Below are positions 12,750-23,276 of a DNA stretch of 64,000 bases, piece after piece. A model generated the notes under the pieces. The model did not search any database. It was not told the DNA's origin and was given only the letters and a program-made list of their open reading frames with translations. The DNA comes from Isoperla grammatica (Eukaryota > Arthropoda > Insecta > Plecoptera > Perlodidae), in assembly GCA_945910005.1 (NCBI GenBank), contig OX246740.1, forward strand, positions 46,766,526 through 46,830,525, given 5' to 3'. The first letter of the stretch is position 1, and every line of letters starts with the position of its first letter. The translations under genes and the position numbers were made by a program.

Positions 12750-13867
12750 CATAAGATGCAATAAAGGGGGGCAAAGTCATATAACTAAACAGTCATGTCA
12801 TTAAGTCATTAAGCAATAATATATGTAAAAATAGAGAACCCAACACCAACAGCCCTATTAGTGACTGTTGGGTCCTTGAAAGAGTAGCCTACAAAACATA
12901 AAAAGTAAAAAAAAAAAAAAAAAAAAATTAAGACAGGTCTGTGCCAGTCTCTTTCTGTGTTCAACAAAAGTGTTGTTTTGGTCGAGTCTTACATTACAAG
13001 GTGGCGTAAAGCTCGTTCCAATAGCGCTGGCAATTCCGTTGTAACCACACAGAATTTGCTACACTTTTCGTCGTGTATAGCTGGTGCTACCTGTCGTGTA
13101 TCTTTGGAACTAACGCTATTCGTACACATATACTTTCGCGCGGGCGTTTACACGTTTAAATTATGACTCGACCCTAGCTGAGGCAGCCTTGTTCACTAAT
13201 TAATACTAATATGCAAATGCGTACCTGTTAACCTTGTTATGTGTTGTCTGTGGGCCGTCGCAATTTCTGGTTTAATGTCGGCTCCTTATAACTGGCTTGT
13301 GGAACTGCTCGTCTGGTACGTCTTTCTTTAAATTCGTCCTCGCTTGCTAAAGTCGCTCTGTAATTAATCCAGGACATCGTAATTAATACGTAGTACGTAA
13401 TACGAAATATTCTTAAATAAACAGTTAATTGTTAATGGATGAAAGTTTATTCACAAAATAGATCTTTGTCCACAAATACCAACACATATTCTATTTATTT
13501 AAAAAGTCCATAGCCTGTACAGTATGTCCCATTTCTATACCATTATTAAGTTTGATAATTATACTGTACCGTATTTTCATTCCAGCTCTTTCATTACAAA
13601 AACACCGATTACGTCAAAACGATTGGTAAACAAAACATTTTACTTGATACTACGAATGAATTTATCAAAGCTCTTTTGAATTTACAACTAGGCTACTAAT
13701 GGCGTTTTCCAATGGGCTGCATTCAGTGGGCACTGTCTGACCTGTCTATTGTATTGTTGTGCATTCTTGTTTTAATTGTAAAAGGCCCACTCAGTGCGGT
13801 CTAGTGCATCCATTAAAAAATAAAGCCATGTAACTCACTTCATTGTTATCACATAGGTGGTGTCGTT
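12747..13867. other. Spacer with no supported gene
   Basis: Contains a poly-A run (about 12908-12927). A short open frame at 12957-13166 has no recognisable domain, and nothing convincing was found. Confidence 0.5.
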
Positions 13868-14441
13868 CCGAGGATGCACAATAGCCCGGGAATGTTAACG
13901 GGAACTTGGATCCTGTGTTATCTTACGACACTATGCACAATTGAGTTTCCCGTTCCCGTATCCCGGTAACGAACACGGCAAACTCGCCAAGTTGGCGATC
14001 GCGTTCCCGTATATCACACGGACCAATCAGAATCAAGCATATGGCTAGTTAAACTTGTCGATGGAATTTTTTTATAAAGAAAGCATTGGCATTTTGTCAG
14101 CTGATCGAACGAAGGTTGTAGTTTTTGTTTGAAACATGTTTAGTGTAAACAACAATTCATAAATGTTTAACACATGTCGTGAAACACGAATAAACATAGT
14201 ATTGTAAACAGCACAGATTAAATAATTATAATGATGGTAGAGGGATGTTCACACTTCTACAAGAAAGAGGACAAGAATTACAAGGACACAATCAAAGACT
14301 GATGTGACAACTATGACAGACAATTCTACGACACATGTGGCATCTAAAAGTATAACAAATAAAGGTTAACCAACCTAACATTTTATTAATTTGCGTCTGC
14401 TTTACAGCCCGTAAAGCAGACGCATTGTGCATCGTCCTTTA
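13868..14441. mobile_element. GC-ended MITE family, copy 1
   Basis: It starts GGATGCACAATAGCCCGGG and ends with the inverse of AAAGGACGATGCACAAT. It shares its first 110 bases (AACGGGAAC, TTGGATCCTGTGTT, CCCGTTCCCGTATCCCGGTAA) with the inverse strand of 56361-56771. No clean TSD was identified. Short in-frame stretches (about 14232-14300) have no recognised domain. Confidence 0.6.
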
Positions 14442-14509
14442 GGCGACGATATGTGAAATTTTGCGCGAAAAATAACGAACACTATAGGCCTAACAATAAT
14501 GATTATTTC

Positions 14510-17500
14510 TTACGTGGACTCGCGTAGCTTGTCAAACAGCGCCGTCACCTTGGGAGCCTTGGCTTGCGACCCGCGTGTCGGCGTGTCATTCATCTCTCTC
14601 GCTGACGGAGGCCCCCGTTTCCGTTCCGCGATCGCCGGTCCGCTCGAGTTGCCACGCCGCTTCCTGCCTCCGCGCCTCTTTTTGGCCACGCGCGGCATGT
14701 CCGCACTCTTCGAGGTTGCCGGCAACTTTGCCGATGCGACCGTGGGGCGTTCGTACGCCGACCTGGTTTCCGGCGGCGTTTCGCCGTCGCACCGAGAGTC
14801 GGGGGTTTTTGTCGGTCGACCCGCCTTCTCGGCTTCGGACGTGGATTCCGTCGGTAAGGGAGCTACGTCGTGATGCTCGAACGTGTTCGATCGATCCGGA
14901 TTTGTTGCGATTTGGCTTTTCGCCGATCTAGTAACGACGGAAGGACTTTTCGCTTTCGAAGAATTTGCGGGGACTAGATTAGGATCCGAATGCATTGTTA
15001 GTTTTGGCAAAGACTGTTTAGTGTTATGGACGGCTTTTTTTGAAGAGACGGAACTTAACACAATTTTGTCGGAACTCGGGGTAGTCATCGACTCATCGAT
15101 GCGCTTATCGACTTCAGGGACGCAGAATACTTCTTCATATGTCAGATCTCCAGCCGATGCATTACTAATACTAGTAGTAACGGTATTGAACGACGGGCTG
15201 GTTCCCGGCTTAGCCTCTTCGTCACCATCGAACGTTGTCGGTATTGTTTGTACAATGGTTTCGTCCATGTCGACAATGCTCAAAGATGTTTTGTCGATTG
15301 CTTTCGTTTCTTCGGAAAACAAGACCAAACCGAGATCATGGGGGCCTGCCAATTTTATTCTCTGGGGCATTTTTAGTCCCAACCCAGGTGCTCGCACCCC
15401 TTTTGAACTGGGCCCTTCTTGCGCGTTCTGCGCATACGCACGTCGATAAAACTCTCTGGTGTTCTTGTTCCGCGGCAATGGAGCTCGTCTGCTTATGAGA
15501 GAGTTTTCTCGGACATCCTCATCATCTGGAAAAAATAAAAAAAATCAGCAGTAGTATCTTAATTTCTTAAATAACAAAGTCAGGAACACTGTTAAATGTT
15601 ACCTTCAAATGTGGCATAGAAAAATGCTTGGCCATCCTTACAATTTTTATGTAACAAAAATTAAGAACATACAGCAGTTGCACCAAGGTTTGATAAAATG
15701 GTTAGCTGTTCCAGACCAGGTTGAATGTACGGGTAATGTACAGTCCAGCCCTGTCATAACGAACTTGAAGGGAGGTGCGGATTTTTACTTTGTTAAAACA
15801 GAACCAATTCGCATGTATTTTTGTTTAAGATGAATAAAAATTACCCATCCAGAATTTTGTTAAAAGAGTTCTGTAAAAGTGGGCCCAACTGTAACTGTAG
15901 CCTATGACCTCTAGAATAGACAGAACATAATAATTCTATTTCTGTGTCTACAAAAGTTAATGATACAAAATCAACTACCAGAATTTTCTACAGTTGGCAT
16001 CTTTTCATATACCTACACCTAGTTATCATTATCTGCATATATGATGTAGTGGTAGGCCTATATATGTGGGGCTAACTAAATCCGATAATATCAGAAGCGG
16101 TATAATCAGAGAAAGACTAGGAGTTGAAAGTGTGAAATGAAAGATTGAGATACAAAAAAAAAGATTGCCATACAATATGACTACCTTTCACTAGGCCTAC
16201 ATATATGATCTTGAAAACTTAACTAATATTATTATATCAGATCCTACATAATTATAATTTCTCACAGCTAGAAGAGGTTATACTCATAGTCATACATACC
16301 ACTGCACGATGTTTCCAACTCTTCTTCAATCGGAGATACAGATTCCAATGTCGTAAGAAATGGCCATACGGGCGCTTGACTATTTGCAGCAACGTTTTCT
16401 TGCATTCGTCCATTGATATGGGGCAAATTATTTAGAGGTTGTGGTATTATTGCATGGCCAGCAGATGTAGCTAAAATGAAAACAACCAGTCAGAACATAG
16501 TCTACCTTAGCTCATATATTCCAATTAGCTCATATATAGGTAGTTACTTATCTAGACACATTATATAATAGGCCCTACATGGATAAATGTCTTTGTAAAA
16601 AAAAAAAAAAAAAATTAAGTTTTGCTATGTAATTTTTGTTTAGTATGTTCAAATGTGTCTCGGCAAATACTACAGTATAGGCTCATAACATGATATCGAT
16701 CACGTCACATAGTTGGATTGGTTTGAGATGTATTTTTTTTTTCCTAAGCCGAAAGTTTGATTCTTCAATCATTTTTCTTCCTAGTTATTCAATAAATATG
16801 TGCTTCCTTCTCTGACCCACTCAGGTTATTTGGCAGGGCGTCAATGTCAGATTTAAGTGCGTCACAGCTGAGGAGATCTGCTCTGTCCTGAAAACCCGAT
16901 GTACATAATTTGCAAGTTGCTGGTTCCTTTGTGATTTGAAATCGACTCAAGTGGTGCTGCAGGACATCGTGTCCTGCGATCGTGGCGTGAGATGTTTCCT
17001 TGGCAATGACCATCAATGACAACCAAACCAAAATACACCTACAATGCTTTTAAAATGTTTAACATTCTTAATGGAATGTGCATGCCGATTGACAACTTCC
17101 CCATCAAAGGTGTTAATCAGGGGGTCTTCATGGCAAGCAATGCGAGATTTGAAAAGTGTGTACATGCGTTTGCTGTTTGCATTTTCAAACGTCCCTGTAT
17201 AATGTAATCGACTCCTTCCTTCCAAGTTATCTAGTCTAGTCCAAGATTCAGAATATTTTCTATGGGGTTGGCTTTATATAAAGATGGTGGTGAATCCCAG
17301 GGGTTTATTCCTGCTTCTAATACGCTACTAGCAACACAAAAATACAACAATGAAACAAATTAATTGAATCGATGGACAAACGTGTCAAAAAATAACATGT
17401 TCTGATTTTGGAAAACAAACGTTCAAAAGAACAAACAAAAAATGTAGGCCTACAAAACTATAGGCTTAACAACATTGTTGTCCATTTTTAACTGGCGGGC

Positions 17501-20500
17501 AGTTACTATCGCTACACTTGTTTTTCTTCACAATGTTGCAATTTTATTATTTTGACAGCTGGTTGTATGTCCATCAGTTTAGTTCACTGTTGTTGTCCGG
17601 ATGTGATGTTGGTTGCGGATTCCCTATGCAGATGGCCCAGGGTTCGATTCCTGGCTGGGGCGGAGTTTTTTTGAACTCCTGGAATTGACTTGAGTGTAAC
17701 TTTCAAATAGCTTACTGATGCACACAAGACACAATCACTCCCTCCCCATGAAAATTTGTACCTGCAACTGGGTGGATAGACAATAAAAGCAGAGCAATTA
17801 AAATTTACTTTACTTTAACAACTGCTACCTATACTATTACAACTATCTAAGCAATGTCAACTTTTAAACAAATAGGTAGACAGATAGTGATAATAAAGCA
17901 AAACTTGAGAGGTTAGTTTTGGCGGGTTTCACTTGACGAGCGTCCCGCCCCCCCAGACTGACCTGCCTCGTCCCACGAGCCTCTCATGTTAGCGCTGTTT
18001 CTTGGGTTGTTCTTAGACGTGCGGATCTCGGCAAACATCTCTCCCACAGTGGCGACAACTTGTTGCATTTGCTTGATGGCATTTTCTGCCATCATGCCCA
18101 AACGATCAAACGATGCCTGTGTAAGAAGAAGGAGGTGATGAATTAGTTGCATACAAACAGTTCCTTGGAATTACTTACTAACCGTGTTCTATTTAATCTC
18201 TGGAAGATAGTTGAAGTTAGTACGACAGCACAGAAAATATAACATCTACAGGCTAAAACCGATACAATAATTAATTGGCTTGGGGTTGGACAGCAAGCCA
18301 ACACAATCTCGTGTGAGTCGTCTGTGTCTTAACATTGCCCTTGCATTGCACAATCACAACTGGCCACCAGTTATTTCATAAAAAAAAGTTATGAGCGTTT
18401 AAAAAAATCCCTTCCCCGTTTAAATATTCCATCTGCTGTACTGTAAATCCATTACCCGTACCTCGGTTTCGTTTAAACGCATCAGCGCCTCGTTGCGTGT
18501 AGCCATACACTCCTGATGCACAGCGAATAACTTTTCATTACGACTTTTCTCCTTGGCAAGACTCTGTGCAAGCAAAGTGTTGTTATTCAAGGTCTTCTGG
18601 GTAACTGAAACAGAAACAAGTACATTTATTAGATGAGCAAGCAATAAGCGTTAGCGAAGCAAATCCGTCAAGATGCCAATCTGGGCCTACAAAAAATAAT
18701 CACGTAAAAAAAAAAAATATATACTTTTTAAATATTTAAAACACCATTTGAATAAGAAGTAATAGAATAGCATATCTGAGTAGGCCTACTGTTTTGTCAT
18801 CAATAATAATTTAATAAAGTTATAAATACAGAACACTTGATAAAAGTTGGAAAGTAGTGACTTACTGGTACCGTAACCCTAAGCCACCAAATTGGAAACA
18901 GACATATAGGCCTAGAGTCTTTACTTACAGAAATTTGTATGTATTTTTTAGTGTTTCACTTAAAAAATTCATATGGTTCTTACTAGGGAAGTCAATACCA
19001 GGAAATAGTTTTACCCGGGTACCCTCGCGCCGTACCCGGACTACCCGGGTCGGGTAGTAAATAAAATAATACTAAATAGTAGGGATGACATCGGGTACCC
19101 GGCTTCAAAGTATTACCCGGAGCCGTTTTTCAGGTCCGGGTAATTTTTTAGTTCGTTTCTAGGCTATATTTACGCGCCAGTATTGCTGCCGTTGATTTCG
19201 ATGGAGCCAGTAGGCACGGCGGGCACCGACCCATCCCCCACTATCCATAACAAGTGCCTCGACAGGGAACAAAACAGACGCTAACAGACTTACATTCGTT
19301 ACTGTTTGTTCATTGTTTAACATTCTGGTGAAAATTCTGGCTAACACTTGTTCTATTACTATTTATTTTACTTAAAATAGCATGTTTTAACACGTGCTTC
19401 AGTTGTGTATTGCGAAATGTTTTTTTTTACTCGACGTGATTACTGCAGGCGTATTCCAAGGGGCTATTCGAGCAGGCGGCATGCACGTCATTCGTCCCTC
19501 TTCTTCCGCCCCGCGGACTTCACAAGGCCTAGCGACGACCTTCAAATCAAGCCTACACATCGAAAAATACGTTTTCAGGATCCGGGTACCCGGGTAATAT
19601 GAGAGCTGGAACCGGTTCCGAATTTTATTACCCGATGTCATCCCTACTAAATAGGCGTTTTATCGTCATAAGAGACATTATATTGTTAAACGGTATCAGG
19701 TTGCATTGTCTTCGATGCAAAACGATCGCGGAAGTATCAACAAAGCTTCAAAGCTTGCGTCTCCGCTACGGTAGGCACGTACAATGAATCCGGTGGTCGG
19801 CCGCGTCAAAGCGATGACGTCATAGTCCGAGCTCGAACACGAGAACATGGAGAAGATGCAAAAGCTCCAAAACAAAGCAATGAGGAGTATTTTAAAATGT
19901 GAGTACAGAACACACAGAATTGACATGCTTGATACACTAAACTGGCTATCAGTGTAACAGAAAATAGTCACCAAGCCTATTATGTTCATTCATGATGCTG
20001 TAAACACAAATAGAAAAGTGAAATAAAGAAAAATAGAGAAATAGAAAAATAAGGAAATCCATTCACACACAACTAGGTCAGCTGAGGATTTCCATATGTT
20101 TACCCAAAACAATGAGACACACCAGAAGTCTCTATTTGTAAAAGGACTAAAAATCTACAACACGCTATCGAAGAAAATTAAAGAAAACGTGAACAGAAAA
20201 GCTAGGCTATACAGAAAGAAGTGCAAGAATTTGTAAAGATGACATACCCTTTAGAGTAGTGGTAAAATAACTAGATGTGAATTGAAAGGAAAGTGACAAA
20301 TATGAAAAGAAGATAAGTGTCAAAACTAATATGTGTTTTGTTACTAGCAGAAGACTGCTAAACCAAGAAACAACAACAACAACATTTGTCCGCAGGTGTT
20401 CGCACTGTCCAATCACTGATTCATATGTTCCTTATTAGAAATATCGATCTTTGATTGGTTATCGCTCACTCGTCGATGGCGTTTGGAGTCTACAGGGTTG

Positions 20501-20868
20501 ATAGTTGATAGATGTTGGTTTAGTCAGTTTTAATTAAAGTCCCCCACTGCAAATCAGTTTCGTTACTGAGTAGGTAGACTCTAAATGTGAATTTATTTAT
20601 TTAATCAATGACGTGTTTATGGTCTCGGCCAACCCAAGCTGGTCTGAATTAGCTATGGCCGCTGATTGGCTGCCGCTCACGCACCCGTGACGGAAGTATT
20701 ACCGAAGTTGTTGTAAGACGACTATAGTTGAAATGTTAAATGTAGGTACTCACAAGAGGTCGAGAAACCTTTTGACTGTCTTCTGCTTTTTGTAGAAGGT
20801 CTTTTCAATTTGCCTTTTGATATTCTTTGTTTTTTGCTACCAGTATCATCATGTTGCTCGTTTTCCAT
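14510..20868 (-). CDS. Shugoshin-like coiled-coil nuclear protein (candidate)
   Basis: Five minus-strand exons with matching phases: 20868-20754, 18604-18462, 18116-17963, 16470-16300 and 15525-14510; 532 residues. Residues 1-38 are very basic (KQRISKGKLKRPSTKSRRQS). A coiled coil of about 80 residues follows, including LNNNTLLAQSLAKEKSRNEK, which resembles the shugoshin N-terminal helix. Shugoshin recruits PP2A to protect centromeric cohesin. The rest is low-complexity, rich in Ser/Thr/Pro, with an RRAYAQN stretch and a basic KKRRGGRKRRG patch near the C-terminus. The usual shugoshin C-terminal motif is not evident, so identity rests on the N-terminus only. The reading frame is well supported; the name is tentative. 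The last exon has much higher G+C than its surroundings. Confidence 0.72.
15741..15891. mobile_element. pogo/Tigger-like MITE
   Basis: A 151-bp element flanked by TA (15739-15740 and 15892-15893). It starts CAGTCCAGCCCTGTCATAAC and ends GTGGGCCCAACTG. It lies in the last intron of the shugoshin-like gene and is related to 6554-6708. Confidence 0.75.
16790..17030 (-). pseudogene. LINE ORF2 C-terminal fragment
   Basis: The minus frame contains IAGHDVLQHHLSRFQITKE followed by CKLC and a later Cys. This fits the G-H-L---L-R-----C--C zinc-knuckle-like tail seen after RNase H or RT in jockey-type LINEs. No RT is attached. It lies in an intron of the shugoshin-like gene and looks like an old relic. 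Confidence 0.4.
17470..17587. repeat. Fragment of the GACTATT Harbinger-like MITE family
   Basis: It matches internal sequence of 27945-28432 (CAGTTACTATCG, GCAATTTTATTATTTTGACA) with scattered mismatches. No termini remain. Confidence 0.65.
17590..17820 (+). mobile_element. tRNA-derived SINE
   Basis: A pol III promoter-like head (GTGATGTTGGTTGCGG, then TATGCAGATGGCCCAGGGTT and CGATTCCTGGC) is followed by a unique body and an A-rich tail (AATAAAAGC...AATTAAAATT). The head is shared with the minus-strand copy at 33115-33250. Confidence 0.65.
19080..19646. mobile_element. hAT element, 567 bp, 8-bp TSD CTAAATAG
   Basis: Termini are TAGGGATGACATCGGGTA and its inverse, with the exact duplication CTAAATAG at 19072-19079 and 19647-19654. 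GGTACCCGG-type repeats fill both subterminal regions. A similar CCCGGGTACCC tract just outside (about 19010-19060) may be a piece of a second copy. No transposase. Confidence 0.92.
19830..20382 (+). pseudogene. Decayed LINE 3' end (RT C-terminal region)
   Basis: The plus frame reads MEKMQKLQNKAMRSILKCEY, then a DMLDTLNWLSV segment, and later SLFVKGLKIYNTLSKKIKE. This is the conserved C-terminal part of many jockey/CR1-like ORF2 proteins. It carries several in-frame stops and ends in (AAC)n. It lies in intron 1 of the shugoshin-like gene and has clearly decayed. Confidence 0.65.
20383..20602 (+). repeat. Dispersed repeat family A, copy 1
   Basis: About 220 bp containing GGTGTTCGCACTGTCCAATC, GATCTTTGATTGGTTATCGC and TAGACTCTAAATGTGAATTT. 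It is clearly homologous to 59706-59925 (same strand) and 62001-62215 (opposite strand). No terminal inverted repeats or coding sequence are evident. Confidence 0.8.
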
Positions 20869-22131
20869 GTTCAAAACTATGATAAGTGGTTCAGCTTAAA
20901 ATGTGGTGTTTTCAATATACTAAATTGCACTGCGTTCCTGGAAATATTTCAAATACAATTGTTAGGTAAATCAAATACCGGTAGGGGCCTATTGTAGAAA
21001 TGCAAATGTTTACTAATGTTGATGTTGTAGGCTTGTAGCCTGTTCTAAAAAAAGTCTTAAAATCGAAATCATTGAGAATGGCTAAATTGGTCTTGAAGTC
21101 CTGATGTATCCTGAAGGGTAATAGCTGGACTAAAGAACGGGAAGGCTCCGGGCAGGGATGGACTGGTAGGGGATTTCCTGAAGCTGGCGGTCGGGGAAAC
21201 GGCAAGATTTATGGTAGTAGGGTCATTCCATATGAAGTCAACCAAAAAAAGGAGAAAATATTCATGTACGCTTTGGATTTTTATGAAATTTTCAGCGTTG
21301 GTTAAAAACTCGAAAAAATCACATACGTATTTTTTTTTTTGCCTCTACCTTTACCCGTTTTGGAGTTACGGGCTGCCCAAAAACTCAAATTTGGGTCCGT
21401 GTTAGCGCACCCCTATATTTGTAACTTTTGAACCGTTTGACCTAGAAGGCTGATTGTTTTTTGTAAATTATCCTCTTATTTCAACCTTTCTAATTAGTCA
21501 AAAACATCTACACTAAATTGTTTATAAGTGTTCTTTATAAATTAATTTTGTAATTAAAAAAGCCCCCCTCCCAAAAGGGTATTTTTAAAAAAATAAAAAT
21601 TTTTGTTTGGATTTGTACATATGTTTGTTACATGTACAGCAAGTTTCGTTTTGTGGAAACCTTGGGTTTAGGAGCCATAAATGTTTAATGCCCCTAATGT
21701 GTAGGTATAATTGTCTGGAATACATTATTGTATGTGAAATGCTTATCACATTTTTTTGAAAATGGTGTGTAAAAGTAGGCTTATGTGCCAAAGGCTTGTG
21801 TGTCTTTTACAAACTTGGAAGGGCTGTGTTTTCTACAATCTATAGTAGAGAGGGCTGTTGCATTCTACTTCCTGTGAATTGTTCTAGGCCTACTTCCTTG
21901 GTGGAAGCAGATGGTTTTCTCAGCCTGTTTAAACATTGTGTATGCACACATTTAACAGTGTTTATAGTGTTATGTATATCTACTAAGGCCCTAAGGGATT
22001 ATATAATACATTACATTCAGTGGTATTTCTAGTTATTAGCCATGTAAGTGTAAGTGTTCAGGCATGTAGGCCTACAATAGGTAATTGAAACTAGCACAGC
22101 TCTTAGGCAAGACTAACCTAGTCCCAAGAAA

Positions 22132-22385
22132 ATGGATAAACCCACTCAAAGTTTTATGTATGTTTGCTGCAATCCATTTAACAAACAAAAACATGGAAAT
22201 CAGAGGAAGAATCTTTTTGGAATAACTGGTGCAATGAAATTCCTCATGCCCCTATTCGAGAAAAGTTCTTACTTCTCACTTTAATTGATCCGCGAATCGC
22301 AACAGGGCGTGCTTACACACTTAGTACCAAGGAAAGTGAAGAAGCCTCATACAAACTTGAATCATGGAAAGAAATGGCTTCATAA
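22132..22385 (+). pseudogene. Frameshifted short ORF inside the long-TIR element
   Basis: It starts at an ATG and reads with a CCNPFNKQKHGNQRKNLF segment. A one-base shift near 22215 moves the frame, which continues as WNNWCNEIPHAPIREKF to the stop at 22385. The spaced Cys/His near the start suggest a small zinc-binding N-terminus like those of transposon proteins. I cannot name the family. It is probably the remnant first part of the element's own protein. Confidence 0.4.
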
Positions 22386-22441
22386 TTCATTGAACAGACT
22401 ACAAGCATTTCCTACCGTACCATTATTTCAGACATATTCTA

Positions 22442-22627
22442 CACTAAAACTTCTTTAAAACGAACTCTTGGGGGCTCGATTATTGTTTCATTATAAAGAA
22501 CATTTCTTTATAAAGATGGTACCTTTAGGCCTACATGCATAAGAACCTTTTGGGACCTCAAACACAGTTTGTTATAATATATAGATGATTTTGTTATAAA
22601 TACGTTCTTTATAAAGAAGTTTCACTG
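22442..22627. mobile_element. pogo/Tigger-like MITE nested in the long-TIR element
   Basis: A 186-bp element with ends CACTAAAACTTCTTTA and the inverse of CAGTGAAACTTCTTTATA, flanked by TA on both sides. CTTTATAAAG-type repeats occur inside. It is the innermost of three nested insertions. Confidence 0.75.
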
Positions 22628-23276
22628 TAGAAATAAATGTCCCACAGTCCCACACCCATATCAACACTCTGGTTTAATCCCTCCATGACTAAAAAAATAC
22701 CCCATGCCGTGGTTGACACCGTGGAGTGGTTGTGGGGCTTTAAACAAACTTCAACCAGTTTTATTATATAATATCATATGTAATATAATTGTTTATTAGC
22801 ACATTACCACACCTTTTAGGTTGTATCTTCTAAACCTGAAGTTTCCACAAAACTAAATTTGCTGTGCATGTAATGCATATATGTACAAATATAATATATT
22901 TTTTTCAAATTTTTCAAAATACCCTTTTGGGCAGTAGACTTCTGTAAATCCAAAAATCGGTTTTAATGTGAAGTTATAAACAATAAAGTGCATATGTTGT
23001 TATGTATGTACAAAGCATATAATAATAGCACCATTTACCAAAAAAAATCAGCCTTCTAGGTCAAACGGTTCCAAAGTTACAAATTTACGGGCACGCTCAA
23101 GTAAACCCAAATTTGGGTTTTTTCAAGGCCCGTAAATCAAAAACGGTGAAAGTTAGAGCGAAATAAAAAAATACGTGGGCATTTTTTTTGTATTCTTAAC
23201 AACTGTACCAAATTTCATCAAAATCTAAAGGGGACATGAAAATGTGCTGGTTGATTTCATATGGAATGACCCAGTA

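Larger units (their letters stand above)
21220..23272. mobile_element. Long-TIR DNA transposon, 4-bp TSD AGTA, inserted in the LINE
   Basis: The 2053-bp element starts GGGTCATTCCATATGAAGTC and ends with its inverse. Imperfect inverted repeats extend about 470 bp inwards (21220-21690 against 22805-23272), including GTTTGACCTAGAAGGCTGAT and GTTTTGTGGAAAC motifs on both arms. AGTA is found at 21216-21219 and 23273-23276. The arms are diverged but complete. No DDE transposase is seen; the centre has only a short Cys-containing frame. The superfamily is not assigned: a 4-bp non-TTAA duplication would fit groups such as Sola or Chapaev, but the ends do not let me choose. Confidence 0.88.

Noticed and set aside
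14499..15498. Plus-strand frames of up to 188 residues
   Set aside because: Shadows of the last exon of the shugoshin-like gene; no domains, and the minus-strand model has consistent splice phases.
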